From Spongiibacter nanhainus (lineage in GTDB: Bacteria; Pseudomonadota; Gammaproteobacteria; Pseudomonadales; Spongiibacteraceae), in assembly GCF_016132545.1 (NCBI RefSeq), contig NZ_CP066167.1, forward strand, positions 1,267,001 through 1,331,000: a stretch of DNA of 64,000 nucleotides, given 5' to 3'. The notes beneath the pieces were generated by a model that was not told the DNA's origin, did not search any database, and saw only the letters and a program-made list of their open reading frames with translations. The translations under genes and the position numbers were made by a program. How positions within the stretch are numbered: the first letter of the stretch is position 1; each line of letters begins with the position of its first letter. Positions 1 to 7,329 of this stretch are shown piece by piece.

Positions 1-1
1 C

Positions 2-1120
2 AAAGCGCTGCAGAAAGGGTTAAACCCGGTGAGCTTGTTGCGCACCGCACGCCGGGAGCTTACTGTGATGGCCAGCGATTGGGCTGAGCAGGGAATGGCG
101 GCGGCCCGTGGCGCTCAATTGCTGATAGGCAACGGCATGGTGGCGTCGTTGGCGGCGGCGCTGGGAGAAGTGTTGTCGATCCCCACGGTAGAGAGCCACT
201 TACAGCCTATTACTCCCTGCGGCGATATTCCGCCGATGATGCTGCCGCCGCCCAAGCGCCAAAGAATGCCGGCGATCAATCGTTTCCTCTATCACAGCTG
301 TCGTCAATTGACCTGGCAAATGCTCGGCCCTGCCGTGGCTAAAGTTCGGCGTGATCTGGGGCTGGACCCGCTACCCTGGTACGGGCCTTTTTACCATCGG
401 CGACCGGATCACCGGGTACTGTATGGCTTTAGTCCGATTCTGGTACCGCCGTCGCCCCAGTGGCCTGCCTCGGTCAAAGTGGCGGGAAATTGGTTTTTGG
501 AGGAAGGGGCAGACTACCAGCCCAGCACAGAACTGGCGGATTTTTTAGCCGCGGGCCCAGCGCCGGTTTATGTGGGGTTTGGCAGCATGCTGGGGGAAGG
601 CATTGCCGAATTTACCGGCCATGTTGTGTCGGCGCTCCGTCGGTCTGGCCAGCGCGGCATACTGGCAACAGGCTGGGGTGGGCTGGCGGCGGACATCGAT
701 AGCGGCGACGACATATTGGTGATCCCCGGCGCCCCCCACGACTGGTTGTTTCCACGGGTGTCGATGGCTGTTCACCACGGCGGCGTGGGCACCACCGCCG
801 CTGCCTTGCGGGCCGGCATTCCCTCGGTGGTGGTGCCTTTCTTTGGCGACCAACCGTTTTGGGGCTGGCGCTTAAATCAGCTGGGTGTGGCGCCTCCCAC
901 GCTGGCCCGCAAAAAGCTCGATGCTCGGCAATTGGCTGAGGCCATGACCTGGTGCCAGCGTCCGGATGTGGTGGATCGTGCCACCTTGTTGGGGGCGGAA
1001 CTGCGCCGCGAAGATGGCATCGCCAAGGCCATCGCGACCCTGGAGCAGTGGGGGTTACTGAAGACCGAGAGCGCGCTGGTGGAAGAGGGCGAGCCAGAGA
1101 GGCAGCTCGAGGGTGCATAG
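2..1120 (+). CDS. GT1-family glycosyltransferase, 5' truncated by window edge
   Basis: UDP-glycosyltransferase of the MGT/sterol-glucosyltransferase type, predicted to move a sugar from an NDP-sugar to a lipid or natural-product acceptor. The frame is open to the first bases of the window, so the N-terminal acceptor half (roughly the first 60-100 residues of a ~430-residue family) lies outside; the GTG at 29 is probably internal. The C-terminal donor-binding signature is clear: a VHHGGVGTTAAALRAG block near residues 246-262 followed by VPFFGDQPFWG. It overlaps the following phosphopantetheinyl transferase gene by 8 bp, so the two are probably co-transcribed and translationally coupled. The acceptor cannot be read from the sequence; sterol, carotenoid or lipid are all possible. 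Confidence 0.85.
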   Translation, partial: KALQKGLNPVSLLRTARRELTVMASDWAEQGMAAARGAQLLIGNGMVASLAAALGEVLSIPTVESHLQPITPCGDIPPMMLPPPKRQRMPAINRFLYHSCRQLTWQMLGPAVAKVRRDLGLDPLPWYGPFYHRRPDHRVLYGFSPILVPPSPQWPASVKVAGNWFLEEGADYQPSTELADFLAAGPAPVYVGFGSMLGEGIAEFTGHVVSALRRSGQRGILATGWGGLAADIDSGDDILVIPGAPHDWLFPRVSMAVHHGGVGTTAAALRAGIPSVVVPFFGDQPFWGWRLNQLGVAPPTLARKKLDARQLAEAMTWCQRPDVVDRATLLGAELRREDGIAKAIATLEQWGLLKTESALVEEGEPERQLEGA

Positions 1121-1850
1121 ACATGTGGCCGGCGGAGACGCCGGCTGCTCAGTGGCTTCGACCTTTGTGGTGGACTATCAAGGGTTTGCGCTGCCCGGGT
1201 TGGCGCTCAGTTGCTGTCAGCTGTACTTTTCTGCGTCGGCTTTTGAGCAGTCGCTATTTCAATCCAGTGGCATTGCCTGTCCCATTAGCTTGAGCCGCAG
1301 CGTTGCCTCCCGGCGGGCAGAGTTTTTAGCCGGGCGTTTGGCTGCGCGGCTGGCGGCCGAGAATGCCGGCCTGGTGTTGGGCCAGGTGGGCGTCGGCGAT
1401 TGTCGACAACCCCTCTGGCCTGGGGGGATCACTGGCAGCATCACCCATGACCGACAGTTTGCGGTGGCCGCCATACGCCGAGGGCGGGGTGGTGTGGGCA
1501 TTGATATCCTGCCGGAGCTGGACTCTGCAACGACGGATCTGTTGTGGCCCCAAGTGATCGATGCCCGTGAATCGGCGCTGTTATTAGCGCGGCTGCCTGG
1601 CCCCCGTGAACAGTCCTTGGCCGTGGTTTTTTCTGCCAAGGAGTGCCTCTACAAGGCGCTATTTCCAGGGGTACAACGAGTTTTTGATTTTTTGGACGTG
1701 GAGCTGGTCGAGGTGGACCGGGCAGAACGCTGCCTTGATTTGCGTCTCAAGACAGCGCTTGGTGGGGGAACCTTTCCCGGTCAGCGCTACCGGGTGTGCT
1801 GGCAAGGGCTCTCCCAGGGCGCGTTGGCCTACTGCGATATTTGCGCATAG
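1113..1850 (+). CDS. 4'-phosphopantetheinyl transferase, EntD/Sfp type
   Basis: Transfers 4'-phosphopantetheine from CoA to a conserved serine of carrier proteins. The protein (245 aa) has the EntD-like order: SVASRRAEFLAGRLAA near residues 60-75, PLWPGGITGSITHD near 100-113, the Mg-binding GVGIDI near 127-132 and FSAKECLYKALFP near 172-184, which carries the catalytic Glu/Lys. The start used is a GTG inside the end of the glycosyltransferase gene; a start a few codons downstream is possible. Coupling to a glycosyltransferase suggests a service role for a polyketide, fatty-acid-like or non-ribosomal peptide product made by genes left of the window, although it could be the housekeeping enzyme. 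Confidence 0.85.
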   Translation: MHRHVAGGDAGCSVASTFVVDYQGFALPGLALSCCQLYFSASAFEQSLFQSSGIACPISLSRSVASRRAEFLAGRLAARLAAENAGLVLGQVGVGDCRQPLWPGGITGSITHDRQFAVAAIRRGRGGVGIDILPELDSATTDLLWPQVIDARESALLLARLPGPREQSLAVVFSAKECLYKALFPGVQRVFDFLDVELVEVDRAERCLDLRLKTALGGGTFPGQRYRVCWQGLSQGALAYCDICA

Positions 1851-1864
1851 CCCAAGCGTTGTTG

Positions 1865-3145
1865 TCAGCGGGTGCCTGTGTGCCCGGTGCGAACCCGCAG
1901 ACTTTTAAAGGTGATGGAGTTGTGGTCCTCTAGGTCCCGCTCGGGTTCTTCAACCAACTCGGCATTGGGGAAGCGGGTAAACAACTCCCGCATACTCAGG
2001 TAGAGCTGGTGTTTGGCCAGCGCCGCGCCAATGCAGTAGCGGGGGCCGTAGCCGAACAGCACGTCGGGATCGAAGTGGCGCTTTACGTCCAGTTTATCCG
2101 GGTCGGCAAAAAACTGCGGGTCGTGATCCTTTAGGTGGGGCATCATCAGTACCATCTGCCCCTTTTTCACTTGCTGCCCAAGCAATTCCATATCGTCGGG
2201 GGCATAGCGTGCAAAGCCCATTTTGGAGTTCCCCGCCCAGCGCATCACTTCGCTAAAGGCATTGGAGAAAGCTTCAGGTGAGGCCAGCGCCGGCTCAATT
2301 TGGTCGGGAAATTTCAAAAAGGCATAGGCGGCCCACTGCTGTGCGACCAGGGTGGTGTCGGCGCCGGCACCGATGAGCGCCAGAATCAGCGTGACGATAT
2401 CCCATTCATCAAACTCCGGGTTCTCCGCCTCCACCTTCAGCAGGGCACTGAGAAAGTCATCTTCGTCGCCGGGGTTGGCCCGGCGGTCGGCAATCACCTC
2501 AAATAAAATATCGATAGCGCGATTGCTGTCTTCCTGGGCTTTGGCGCGCCGCTCTTCGGAAATGGTGGGGTTCCAGGTTTCGGTAAAGGTCAGCACCGTC
2601 TGCTTGATTTGCGGCCAGTAGCGGTCGGGGATTCCCACCATGCGGGTGATGGAGATAAAGGGCAGGTGTTTGGCGACCTGCTCGATATAGTCAAATTCGG
2701 TCTCGCCTTCGAGCCCGGCAAACAACTTGGCGATATCCGGTTCGATACGGCGGTTAATGTTATCCACCACGTTGCGGGAGAAGGCCGGCGAGGTGATTTT
2801 GCGAATCAGCCGGTGGTGGTCGGGGTCAGCCAGCAGGCTGTGACCCACCAGGGCCTTTTCAAAATTGTTCCAGTTTTCTTCGGTGGGGCGGGGTGGCGCA
2901 AATTCCCAGTCGTAAAAATCCGAGCTCAGGTACTCTCGCTTCCAGCAATCCATGATGTCCGGCATGCGGGTCATGATCCAACACATCCACGGCCCATACC
3001 ATACCAGTGGGCCTCGCTCCGCCAGCGCGATGCACTGGGGGCCAGGGTTATTGGCGTAGTCCAGGGAGTTGGGATTAAACAGCGTCTCGATAGGGGGGAG
3101 GGTTTGTTCGCCGCTGGGATCCGTTGGCTTTGCCTGAGATGTCAT
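1865..3145 (-). CDS. cytochrome P450
   Basis: Soluble bacterial class-I-type P450 of 426 aa with no membrane segment. Landmarks in order are the I-helix oxygen-activation motif AGADTT near residue 265, the K-helix ExxR as EVMRW near 300, and the heme loop FGYGPRYCIGAALA near 372-385 with the axial cysteine. It needs ferredoxin and reductase partners, which are not in the window. It is transcribed divergently from an SDR gene across about 105 bp, with a TetR regulator and a KshA/Neverland-like Rieske oxygenase just beyond. The family call is firm. A steroid or isoprenoid substrate is only an inference from this neighbourhood. Confidence 0.93.
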   Translation of the reverse strand: MTSQAKPTDPSGEQTLPPIETLFNPNSLDYANNPGPQCIALAERGPLVWYGPWMCWIMTRMPDIMDCWKREYLSSDFYDWEFAPPRPTEENWNNFEKALVGHSLLADPDHHRLIRKITSPAFSRNVVDNINRRIEPDIAKLFAGLEGETEFDYIEQVAKHLPFISITRMVGIPDRYWPQIKQTVLTFTETWNPTISEERRAKAQEDSNRAIDILFEVIADRRANPGDEDDFLSALLKVEAENPEFDEWDIVTLILALIGAGADTTLVAQQWAAYAFLKFPDQIEPALASPEAFSNAFSEVMRWAGNSKMGFARYAPDDMELLGQQVKKGQMVLMMPHLKDHDPQFFADPDKLDVKRHFDPDVLFGYGPRYCIGAALAKHQLYLSMRELFTRFPNAELVEEPERDLEDHNSITFKSLRVRTGHTGTR

Positions 3146-3162
3146 AGCCGTACCTGTATCGT

Positions 3163-3235
3163 CGTTATTGTAATGATTGCTAAAAAATATACTGTGGTGT
3201 ATTTATATTATCAAGTATTCCAAATCATAATAACG
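3163..3235. promoter_or_regulatory. divergent P450/SDR control region with large interrupted inverted repeat
   Basis: The AT-rich spacer between the two start codons holds an inverted repeat. CGTTATT (3163-3169) pairs with AATAACG (3229-3235) and ATGATT (3173-3178) with AATCAT (3223-3228), giving 13-bp arms with a 3-nt bulge. Near its centre is ATAC-N6-GTAT (3189-3202). Such symmetry between divergent genes is what a dimeric regulator could use, and the TetR gene starting at 4255 is the obvious candidate. This is visible symmetry, not a proven operator. Confidence 0.4.
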
Positions 3236-3250
3236 ATGGAGGATCTGGCA

Positions 3251-4129
3251 GTGCAGGATTTCAAAGGCAAAGTGGCATTGATCACCGGGGGCGCCAGCGG
3301 CGTCGGGCGGGCGCTGGCGCGTCTGCTGGCCGGTCAGGGAGCCAAAGTGGCTATCGCTGATATCGAGGCGGAGGCGCTGGAGAAAACCCTGGCAGAGCTC
3401 AAAGGCCAAGGCGCCGAGGCGTTTGCTCAGGTGGCTGACGTCACCAGTGCCGGCTCAATGAAGGAGCTGGCAGAGGCGGTCTTTACACATTTTGGTGAAG
3501 TGCATCTGGTGTTTGCCAACGCCGGGGTCGGCACTGGTGAAGCCGGTAATATGTGGGACTATGAAATCAACGATTGGGAGTGGGGCTTCGGCGTTAACAC
3601 CTGGGGCCTGATACACACCATCAACGCCTTTATGCCCAGACTGATTGCCCAGGACAAAGAGGCTCACTTTGTGGTCACTGGCTCGGGCAATGGCGCCTTT
3701 TTAATGTTGCCCAATACGCCCATCTATACCGCCAGTAAAGCGGCCGTCCAGGCGATTACCGAAAACCTGTATTTTCAGGTTCAGGCGATGGCAACCCCGG
3801 TGAAAATCAATGCGCTGTTTCCCGGCCCCCATGTCGTCAATACCGGCATCTTTAACTCCGAGCGCAACCGGCCTGAGGACTTGCCTGGTAATCCTGACAA
3901 ACCGGATTCCGGTATCCACTCGGTGGATGACATGAAGGAGATCATGGCCCAGTTCGATATGGAACTGCAGACCACTGAGCCCGAGGAAGTTGCCGAATTT
4001 GCCCTACAGGGAATTCGCGACGACAAGTTCTGGATCACGCCGATGTCGGAGAAATCCCGGGCTGCACTGCGCGCGCGGATCGACGGTATTCTCAACGGCG
4101 AGAACCCGACGCCGCCGGATGTGCTATAG
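3251..4129 (+). CDS. short-chain dehydrogenase/reductase (classical SDR)
   Basis: NAD(P)-dependent oxidoreductase of 292 aa with a Rossmann fold. The cofactor motif TGGASGVG is near residue 11, NAG near 90, the catalytic serine lies in VVTGSGNG and the YTASK pair is near 160. The GTG at 3251 is chosen because GGAGGA (3238-3243) gives an ideal ribosome-binding site 8 nt upstream and because SDRs usually start a few residues before KVALITGG. An in-frame ATG at 3236 lacks such a site. It probably oxidises or reduces a hydroxyl/keto group on the substrate shared with the neighbouring oxygenases; the substrate is not readable. Confidence 0.93.
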   Translation: MQDFKGKVALITGGASGVGRALARLLAGQGAKVAIADIEAEALEKTLAELKGQGAEAFAQVADVTSAGSMKELAEAVFTHFGEVHLVFANAGVGTGEAGNMWDYEINDWEWGFGVNTWGLIHTINAFMPRLIAQDKEAHFVVTGSGNGAFLMLPNTPIYTASKAAVQAITENLYFQVQAMATPVKINALFPGPHVVNTGIFNSERNRPEDLPGNPDKPDSGIHSVDDMKEIMAQFDMELQTTEPEEVAEFALQGIRDDKFWITPMSEKSRAALRARIDGILNGENPTPPDVL

Positions 4130-4150
4130 CGTGCCGCCGATCATGCGGGA

Positions 4151-4184
4151 GCGGCCTGCCAGGTGCGGCCTGCCAGGTGCGGCC
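4151..4184. repeat. 14-bp tandem repeat, about 2.4 copies
   Basis: GCGGCCTGCCAGGT occurs at 4151-4164 and 4165-4178, followed by GCGGCC at 4179-4184. It lies in the SDR-TetR spacer and runs into the hairpin at 4183-4209. Confidence 0.8.
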
Positions 4185-4209
4185 AGCCTGGCCGGGCCAG
4201 CCAGGCTGG
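4183..4209 (+). terminator. GC-rich hairpin after the SDR gene
   Basis: CCAGCCTGGC (4183-4192) and GCCAGGCTGG (4200-4209) form a perfect 10-bp stem with a 7-nt loop, 54 bp after the SDR stop. There is no U-run, so an intrinsic terminator is doubtful. It may act as an mRNA-stabilising or pausing structure between SDR and TetR. Confidence 0.4.
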
Positions 4210-4254
4210 GCCTGATAGAATGGCCGTTGCAGAAATAAAATAGGGAGACAGATA

Positions 4255-4860
4255 GTGCCGGTTGCACAACTTGGGCGCCGCGAGCGCAAGAAAAAGGCGG
4301 TTCGCGACAGCATCTGCAACGAGACCATCAAACTGATTGAGCGCCATGGCGTGGATGGCGTCACCATCGACGCCATTTGCGACTGCGTGGATATTGCCAA
4401 AAAGACCTTCTACAACTACTACGCCAGTAAGCACGAGTTGTTGCTGGACCTGTGCCAAATGGTGCTGCTGCAGGGTACCGAGGCGATGATGTTGGAGGTG
4501 ATGCACAGTGGCAAATCCGCCGGCGATCAGTTGGCGGAAATTATTGCAGTGATTGCCAAACGGGATCAGGACGCTGGCGGTCTGGAGCGGGAATTGATTG
4601 CCTATTCAGTTAATGCCATGTCGGTGAACCTCCAGCAGGGCGCCGGGCAGTTGGCCTATATCAACCGGATGTTTCTGGCTTTTTTTCAGCACAACAGCGA
4701 TGCGTTAAAAGCCGAAATGACGCCGGCGTTCTGCGCCGAGATGACAGTGGGCATGCTCAACGCCGTGACGCTCAACTGGCTTCACAACAAGGACTATGAC
4801 TCCACCAGCCGATACGCCATGCTACTCAGCTATCTGCAAAATAGCATGTTAAAAACCTAG
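4255..4860 (+). CDS. TetR/AcrR-family transcriptional regulator
   Basis: 201-aa one-component regulator. The N-terminal helix-turn-helix region (residues ~15-60) shows the TetR signature VTIDAICDCVDIAKKTFYNYYASKHELL. The C-terminal half is the variable ligand-binding domain. The start is GTG at 4255, preceded by GGGAG at 4243-4247 with a 7-nt gap. Lying between the SDR and Rieske genes, it most likely controls this module in response to a substrate or intermediate. Candidate operators are the symmetric elements at 3163-3235 and 4889-4903. Confidence 0.9.
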   Translation: MPVAQLGRRERKKKAVRDSICNETIKLIERHGVDGVTIDAICDCVDIAKKTFYNYYASKHELLLDLCQMVLLQGTEAMMLEVMHSGKSAGDQLAEIIAVIAKRDQDAGGLERELIAYSVNAMSVNLQQGAGQLAYINRMFLAFFQHNSDALKAEMTPAFCAEMTVGMLNAVTLNWLHNKDYDSTSRYAMLLSYLQNSMLKT

Positions 4861-4888
4861 CCCATGCTTGACCAAAATTAGGAAACCA

Positions 4889-4903
4889 TATACTTTTTGT
4901 ATA
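4889..4903. promoter_or_regulatory. palindrome upstream of the Rieske gene
   Basis: TATAC-TTTTT-GTATA is a perfect 5+5 palindrome 26 bp before the Rieske start codon. Its half-sites resemble the ATAC...GTAT element in the P450/SDR spacer, although the spacing is 5 instead of 6. A shared TetR operator is possible but weakly supported. Confidence 0.35.
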
Positions 4904-4929
4904 CCACGGTTACCTTTTTGGTGGAGCGG

Positions 4930-5910
4930 ATGAATAAGAGATATAACAAACCCATTCCTTTCGGTTGGTTCGCCATCGCCTACACCAGCGAGTTGGCACC
5001 CGGTGACGTTAAGCCCCTGCATTATTTCGGTCGTGAGCTGGTTTTGTTCCGCACCGAGGGCGGTGACGCCGCGTTGCTGGATGCCCACTGCCCGCACCTG
5101 GGAGCCCATTTGGGCCACGGCGGCAAAGTGACGGGAGACAGTATCGCCTGCCCCTTCCACGCCTGGCAGTTCAATGGCGAGGGCTACTGCACCAAGGTGC
5201 CCTACGCTAAAAATATGCCTCCCAAAGTAGACGGCAAGCAGGTAATACGTCGCTACCCCCTGCGGGAAGTGAACCAAATGATCTGGGCCTGGTATCACCC
5301 CGAGGATGCTGAACCACTATTTGAAGTGGAGCGCCACGCCGAGCTGCATTCCCCCGAGTGGACCGACATTGATGTGTTCGACTGGGAGATCAACGCCATC
5401 ATTCAGGAAACCGGCGAGAATGCGGCGGACATCGCTCACTTTGTGACCGTACACGAATCTCCGGAAATGCCAGTGGGGCAAGTGACCCACGACGGTTATA
5501 CCCGCTGTACTCTGATGGACAGCCAGCAGCACGCTATTGATGAGCATGGCAATGTCGACCTCAGCGGCGAAAACTTTGACCAGGGCCGCTTGGAATCCTG
5601 GAGTTTTGGTCCGGGGCAGACTTTTCAGAAATTTTCCCGCTTGTTCGATATCGTGATGATGGGCACCGTGACCCCCATCGACGATCAGCGTCTGCATATG
5701 CGCTTTAACTTTAGTATGCCCAGGGCCCAGACCGAGGAGCATACCCTCTACGCCCACGCCTTCCGGGACGAAATTGTCCGTCAGGTGGGCCAGGATATTC
5801 CCATCTGGGAGAACAAGGTTTACCTCGATGACCCGGCACTGTGCGATGGCGACGGCCCCATTGCCCGCTACCGCAAGTGGTTTAGCCAGTTCTATGTGGA
5901 CGCCGCTTAA
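4930..5910 (+). CDS. Rieske non-heme iron oxygenase, KshA/Neverland type
   Basis: 326-aa oxygenase component. The Rieske [2Fe-2S] site is CPHLGAHLGHGG followed 15 residues later by CPFHAWQF (C-x-H...C-x2-H, residues ~47-75). The mononuclear iron site is NAADIAHFVTVH near 165-176, with the usual Asp/His/His arrangement. The spacing and the VPYA motif after the Rieske loop resemble 3-ketosteroid 9-alpha-hydroxylase (KshA) and cholesterol 7-desaturase (Neverland/DAF-36). No reductase is adjacent. The ATG at 4930 follows GGTGGAG; the frame extends a few codons upstream without a good start. A sterol-like substrate is inferred from family resemblance, not shown. Confidence 0.9.
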   Translation: MNKRYNKPIPFGWFAIAYTSELAPGDVKPLHYFGRELVLFRTEGGDAALLDAHCPHLGAHLGHGGKVTGDSIACPFHAWQFNGEGYCTKVPYAKNMPPKVDGKQVIRRYPLREVNQMIWAWYHPEDAEPLFEVERHAELHSPEWTDIDVFDWEINAIIQETGENAADIAHFVTVHESPEMPVGQVTHDGYTRCTLMDSQQHAIDEHGNVDLSGENFDQGRLESWSFGPGQTFQKFSRLFDIVMMGTVTPIDDQRLHMRFNFSMPRAQTEEHTLYAHAFRDEIVRQVGQDIPIWENKVYLDDPALCDGDGPIARYRKWFSQFYVDAA

Positions 5911-5963
5911 GGGGCGCCACCCGTTCCAGCAATCCGCACACTAACGATAATAAGGAGCCCGCA

Positions 5964-6734
5964 ATGAGCGACCAAACCATGCCTCCCGCTAAGCCTGGGG
6001 ATATTCTCAACTGGCCGATGCTGAAGATTCGCTACCTGTCTGACACCGACAGTGTGGCGAAGCTGTTGCCGCCGGGTATCCAGCCCGGTAAAGAGCCTGG
6101 CGTGACCATCACCATCTATAATTTCCCCGTACTGGGCGAGCCGGAATACGGCTGTGTGGTGAACGTTGATGCCACCTATAACGACATTGAGGGGGAGTAC
6201 ACCCTGGGCATTGGCATTGATCAGGAGGCGGCGATTTATAGCAGCCAGGAACGCTGGGGGCAGCCCAAGTTCTATGCGGATACCCAGTATTACCGCTTGA
6301 TGGATTACGTCTCTGCCAAGGTCAGCCACCGCGGCTATACCTTTTTGGAATTTAATGGCCAGGTAACCGGCGAAGGAGAAAAGCCCGCCGAGTTTGAAAC
6401 CAATGAATGGTGGATTAAACATCTGCGGGGCGTGGACATGGAAAACCCCAGCTGGGATTTTCCGCCCCATGTGGTGCGGGTCTATGCCAAGTACGGCACC
6501 GCTCAGGTAGAGAAACTGCAAGGGCAAGTCAAGTTGTTGGACAGCCCTTGGGACCCCATCGCCAAGCACCTGCCCATGCGCAGTGAAGCAGAGGCCTGGT
6601 TGTGGACGCCCATTTTCCTTGATCGCCGCATCACCCTGGAAGGTCCGCTGGACGCCGAAGCCTTTTGGCCCTACGCCGACACCATTGGTGGCTCGCGCTG
6701 GCCCGGGGAAAATGGCGGTCCCAAGAAGGACTGA
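5964..6734 (+). CDS. acetoacetate decarboxylase-like protein
   Basis: 256-aa protein of the acetoacetate decarboxylase fold (PF06314-like). The segment ERWGQPKFYAD (residues ~93-103) corresponds to the active-site GFPKK region of acetoacetate decarboxylase. One lysine is kept, but the neighbouring lysine that tunes its pKa is Phe here, so decarboxylation of acetoacetate itself is uncertain. Related proteins act as decarboxylases, cyclase-dehydratases or hydratases on beta-keto or cyclic substrates. It follows the Rieske gene by 53 bp with a good AAGGAG site, so it probably works in the same pathway. Confidence 0.75.
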   Translation: MSDQTMPPAKPGDILNWPMLKIRYLSDTDSVAKLLPPGIQPGKEPGVTITIYNFPVLGEPEYGCVVNVDATYNDIEGEYTLGIGIDQEAAIYSSQERWGQPKFYADTQYYRLMDYVSAKVSHRGYTFLEFNGQVTGEGEKPAEFETNEWWIKHLRGVDMENPSWDFPPHVVRVYAKYGTAQVEKLQGQVKLLDSPWDPIAKHLPMRSEAEAWLWTPIFLDRRITLEGPLDAEAFWPYADTIGGSRWPGENGGPKKD

Positions 6735-6844
6735 TCCTCGTTGTGGGTAGAGGTGTGTCCAGCGTCCTGGCCAGAATGGAACGCAGTGGCAGTTGCAAGG
6801 GTCAAAACCTGTGACTGCCAATGATCCCAGCCCAAGGGGGAACA

Positions 6845-7222
6845 ATGAAACGTTCAGTGCTGAGCCTGTCTCTTTCCGCGCTACTCATGCTGACGGCCTG
6901 CGCCAACTCACCGCGCAGTACCGAGCAAATACTGAGTGATCGCGGTTTTCAGCGTGGTGAGACGGTAGATAGAATTAAGGATTACCAGATCAGTGGCTGG
7001 AACTACGTGGACGAGCGCCACGTTATTTTTAACGCCGGTCCGTCCCGCAACTATTTGATCACTCTAAAGATCGATTGCCGGGATCTCAGTGGTGCTGAAT
7101 ATATCGGTTTTAGCTCTACCACCAGCGACGTCACCAAGTTTGACAAAGTGGTGGTGGGAACGCCGATCGGTCCCAGATCCTGTCCCATCGATACGCTCAC
7201 CAAGCTGGAAAAAATCGACTAG
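6845..7222 (+). CDS. small outer-membrane-type lipoprotein, DUF6491-like
   Basis: 125-aa precursor with a lipoprotein signal peptide: MKRS, a hydrophobic stretch and the lipobox LTAC near residues 17-20. The mature part has two cysteines (IDCRDL and RSCPI) that could form a disulphide, and a YLITL strand. The pattern resembles the DUF6491 family of unknown function. The start at 6845 follows AAGGGGGAAC. It has its own terminator at 7263-7292 and so looks monocistronic. No function can be assigned. Confidence 0.75.
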   Translation: MKRSVLSLSLSALLMLTACANSPRSTEQILSDRGFQRGETVDRIKDYQISGWNYVDERHVIFNAGPSRNYLITLKIDCRDLSGAEYIGFSSTTSDVTKFDKVVVGTPIGPRSCPIDTLTKLEKID

Positions 7223-7262
7223 TTGTGGCGGCTCGCTGAGCTTGCTAAACCAGTGATCCCAA

Positions 7263-7292
7263 GGCGGGGTGTTTGCATTACCCCGCCGTTTT
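7263..7292 (+). terminator. rho-independent terminator after lipoprotein gene
   Basis: GGCGGGGT (7263-7270) and ACCCCGCC (7280-7287) form a perfect 8-bp stem with a 9-nt loop, followed by GTTTT. It separates the lipoprotein gene from the symporter gene. Confidence 0.75.
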
Positions 7293-7329
7293 CACAACAC
7301 TGTCCCAAACCTGAATTTGGAACGGTGTC

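Noticed and set aside
2609-3250. An N-terminal extension of the SDR frame by about 210 codons
   Set aside because: It runs antisense to the P450 gene and through its control region; the ribosome-binding site at 3238-3243 and SDR homology place the start at 3251.
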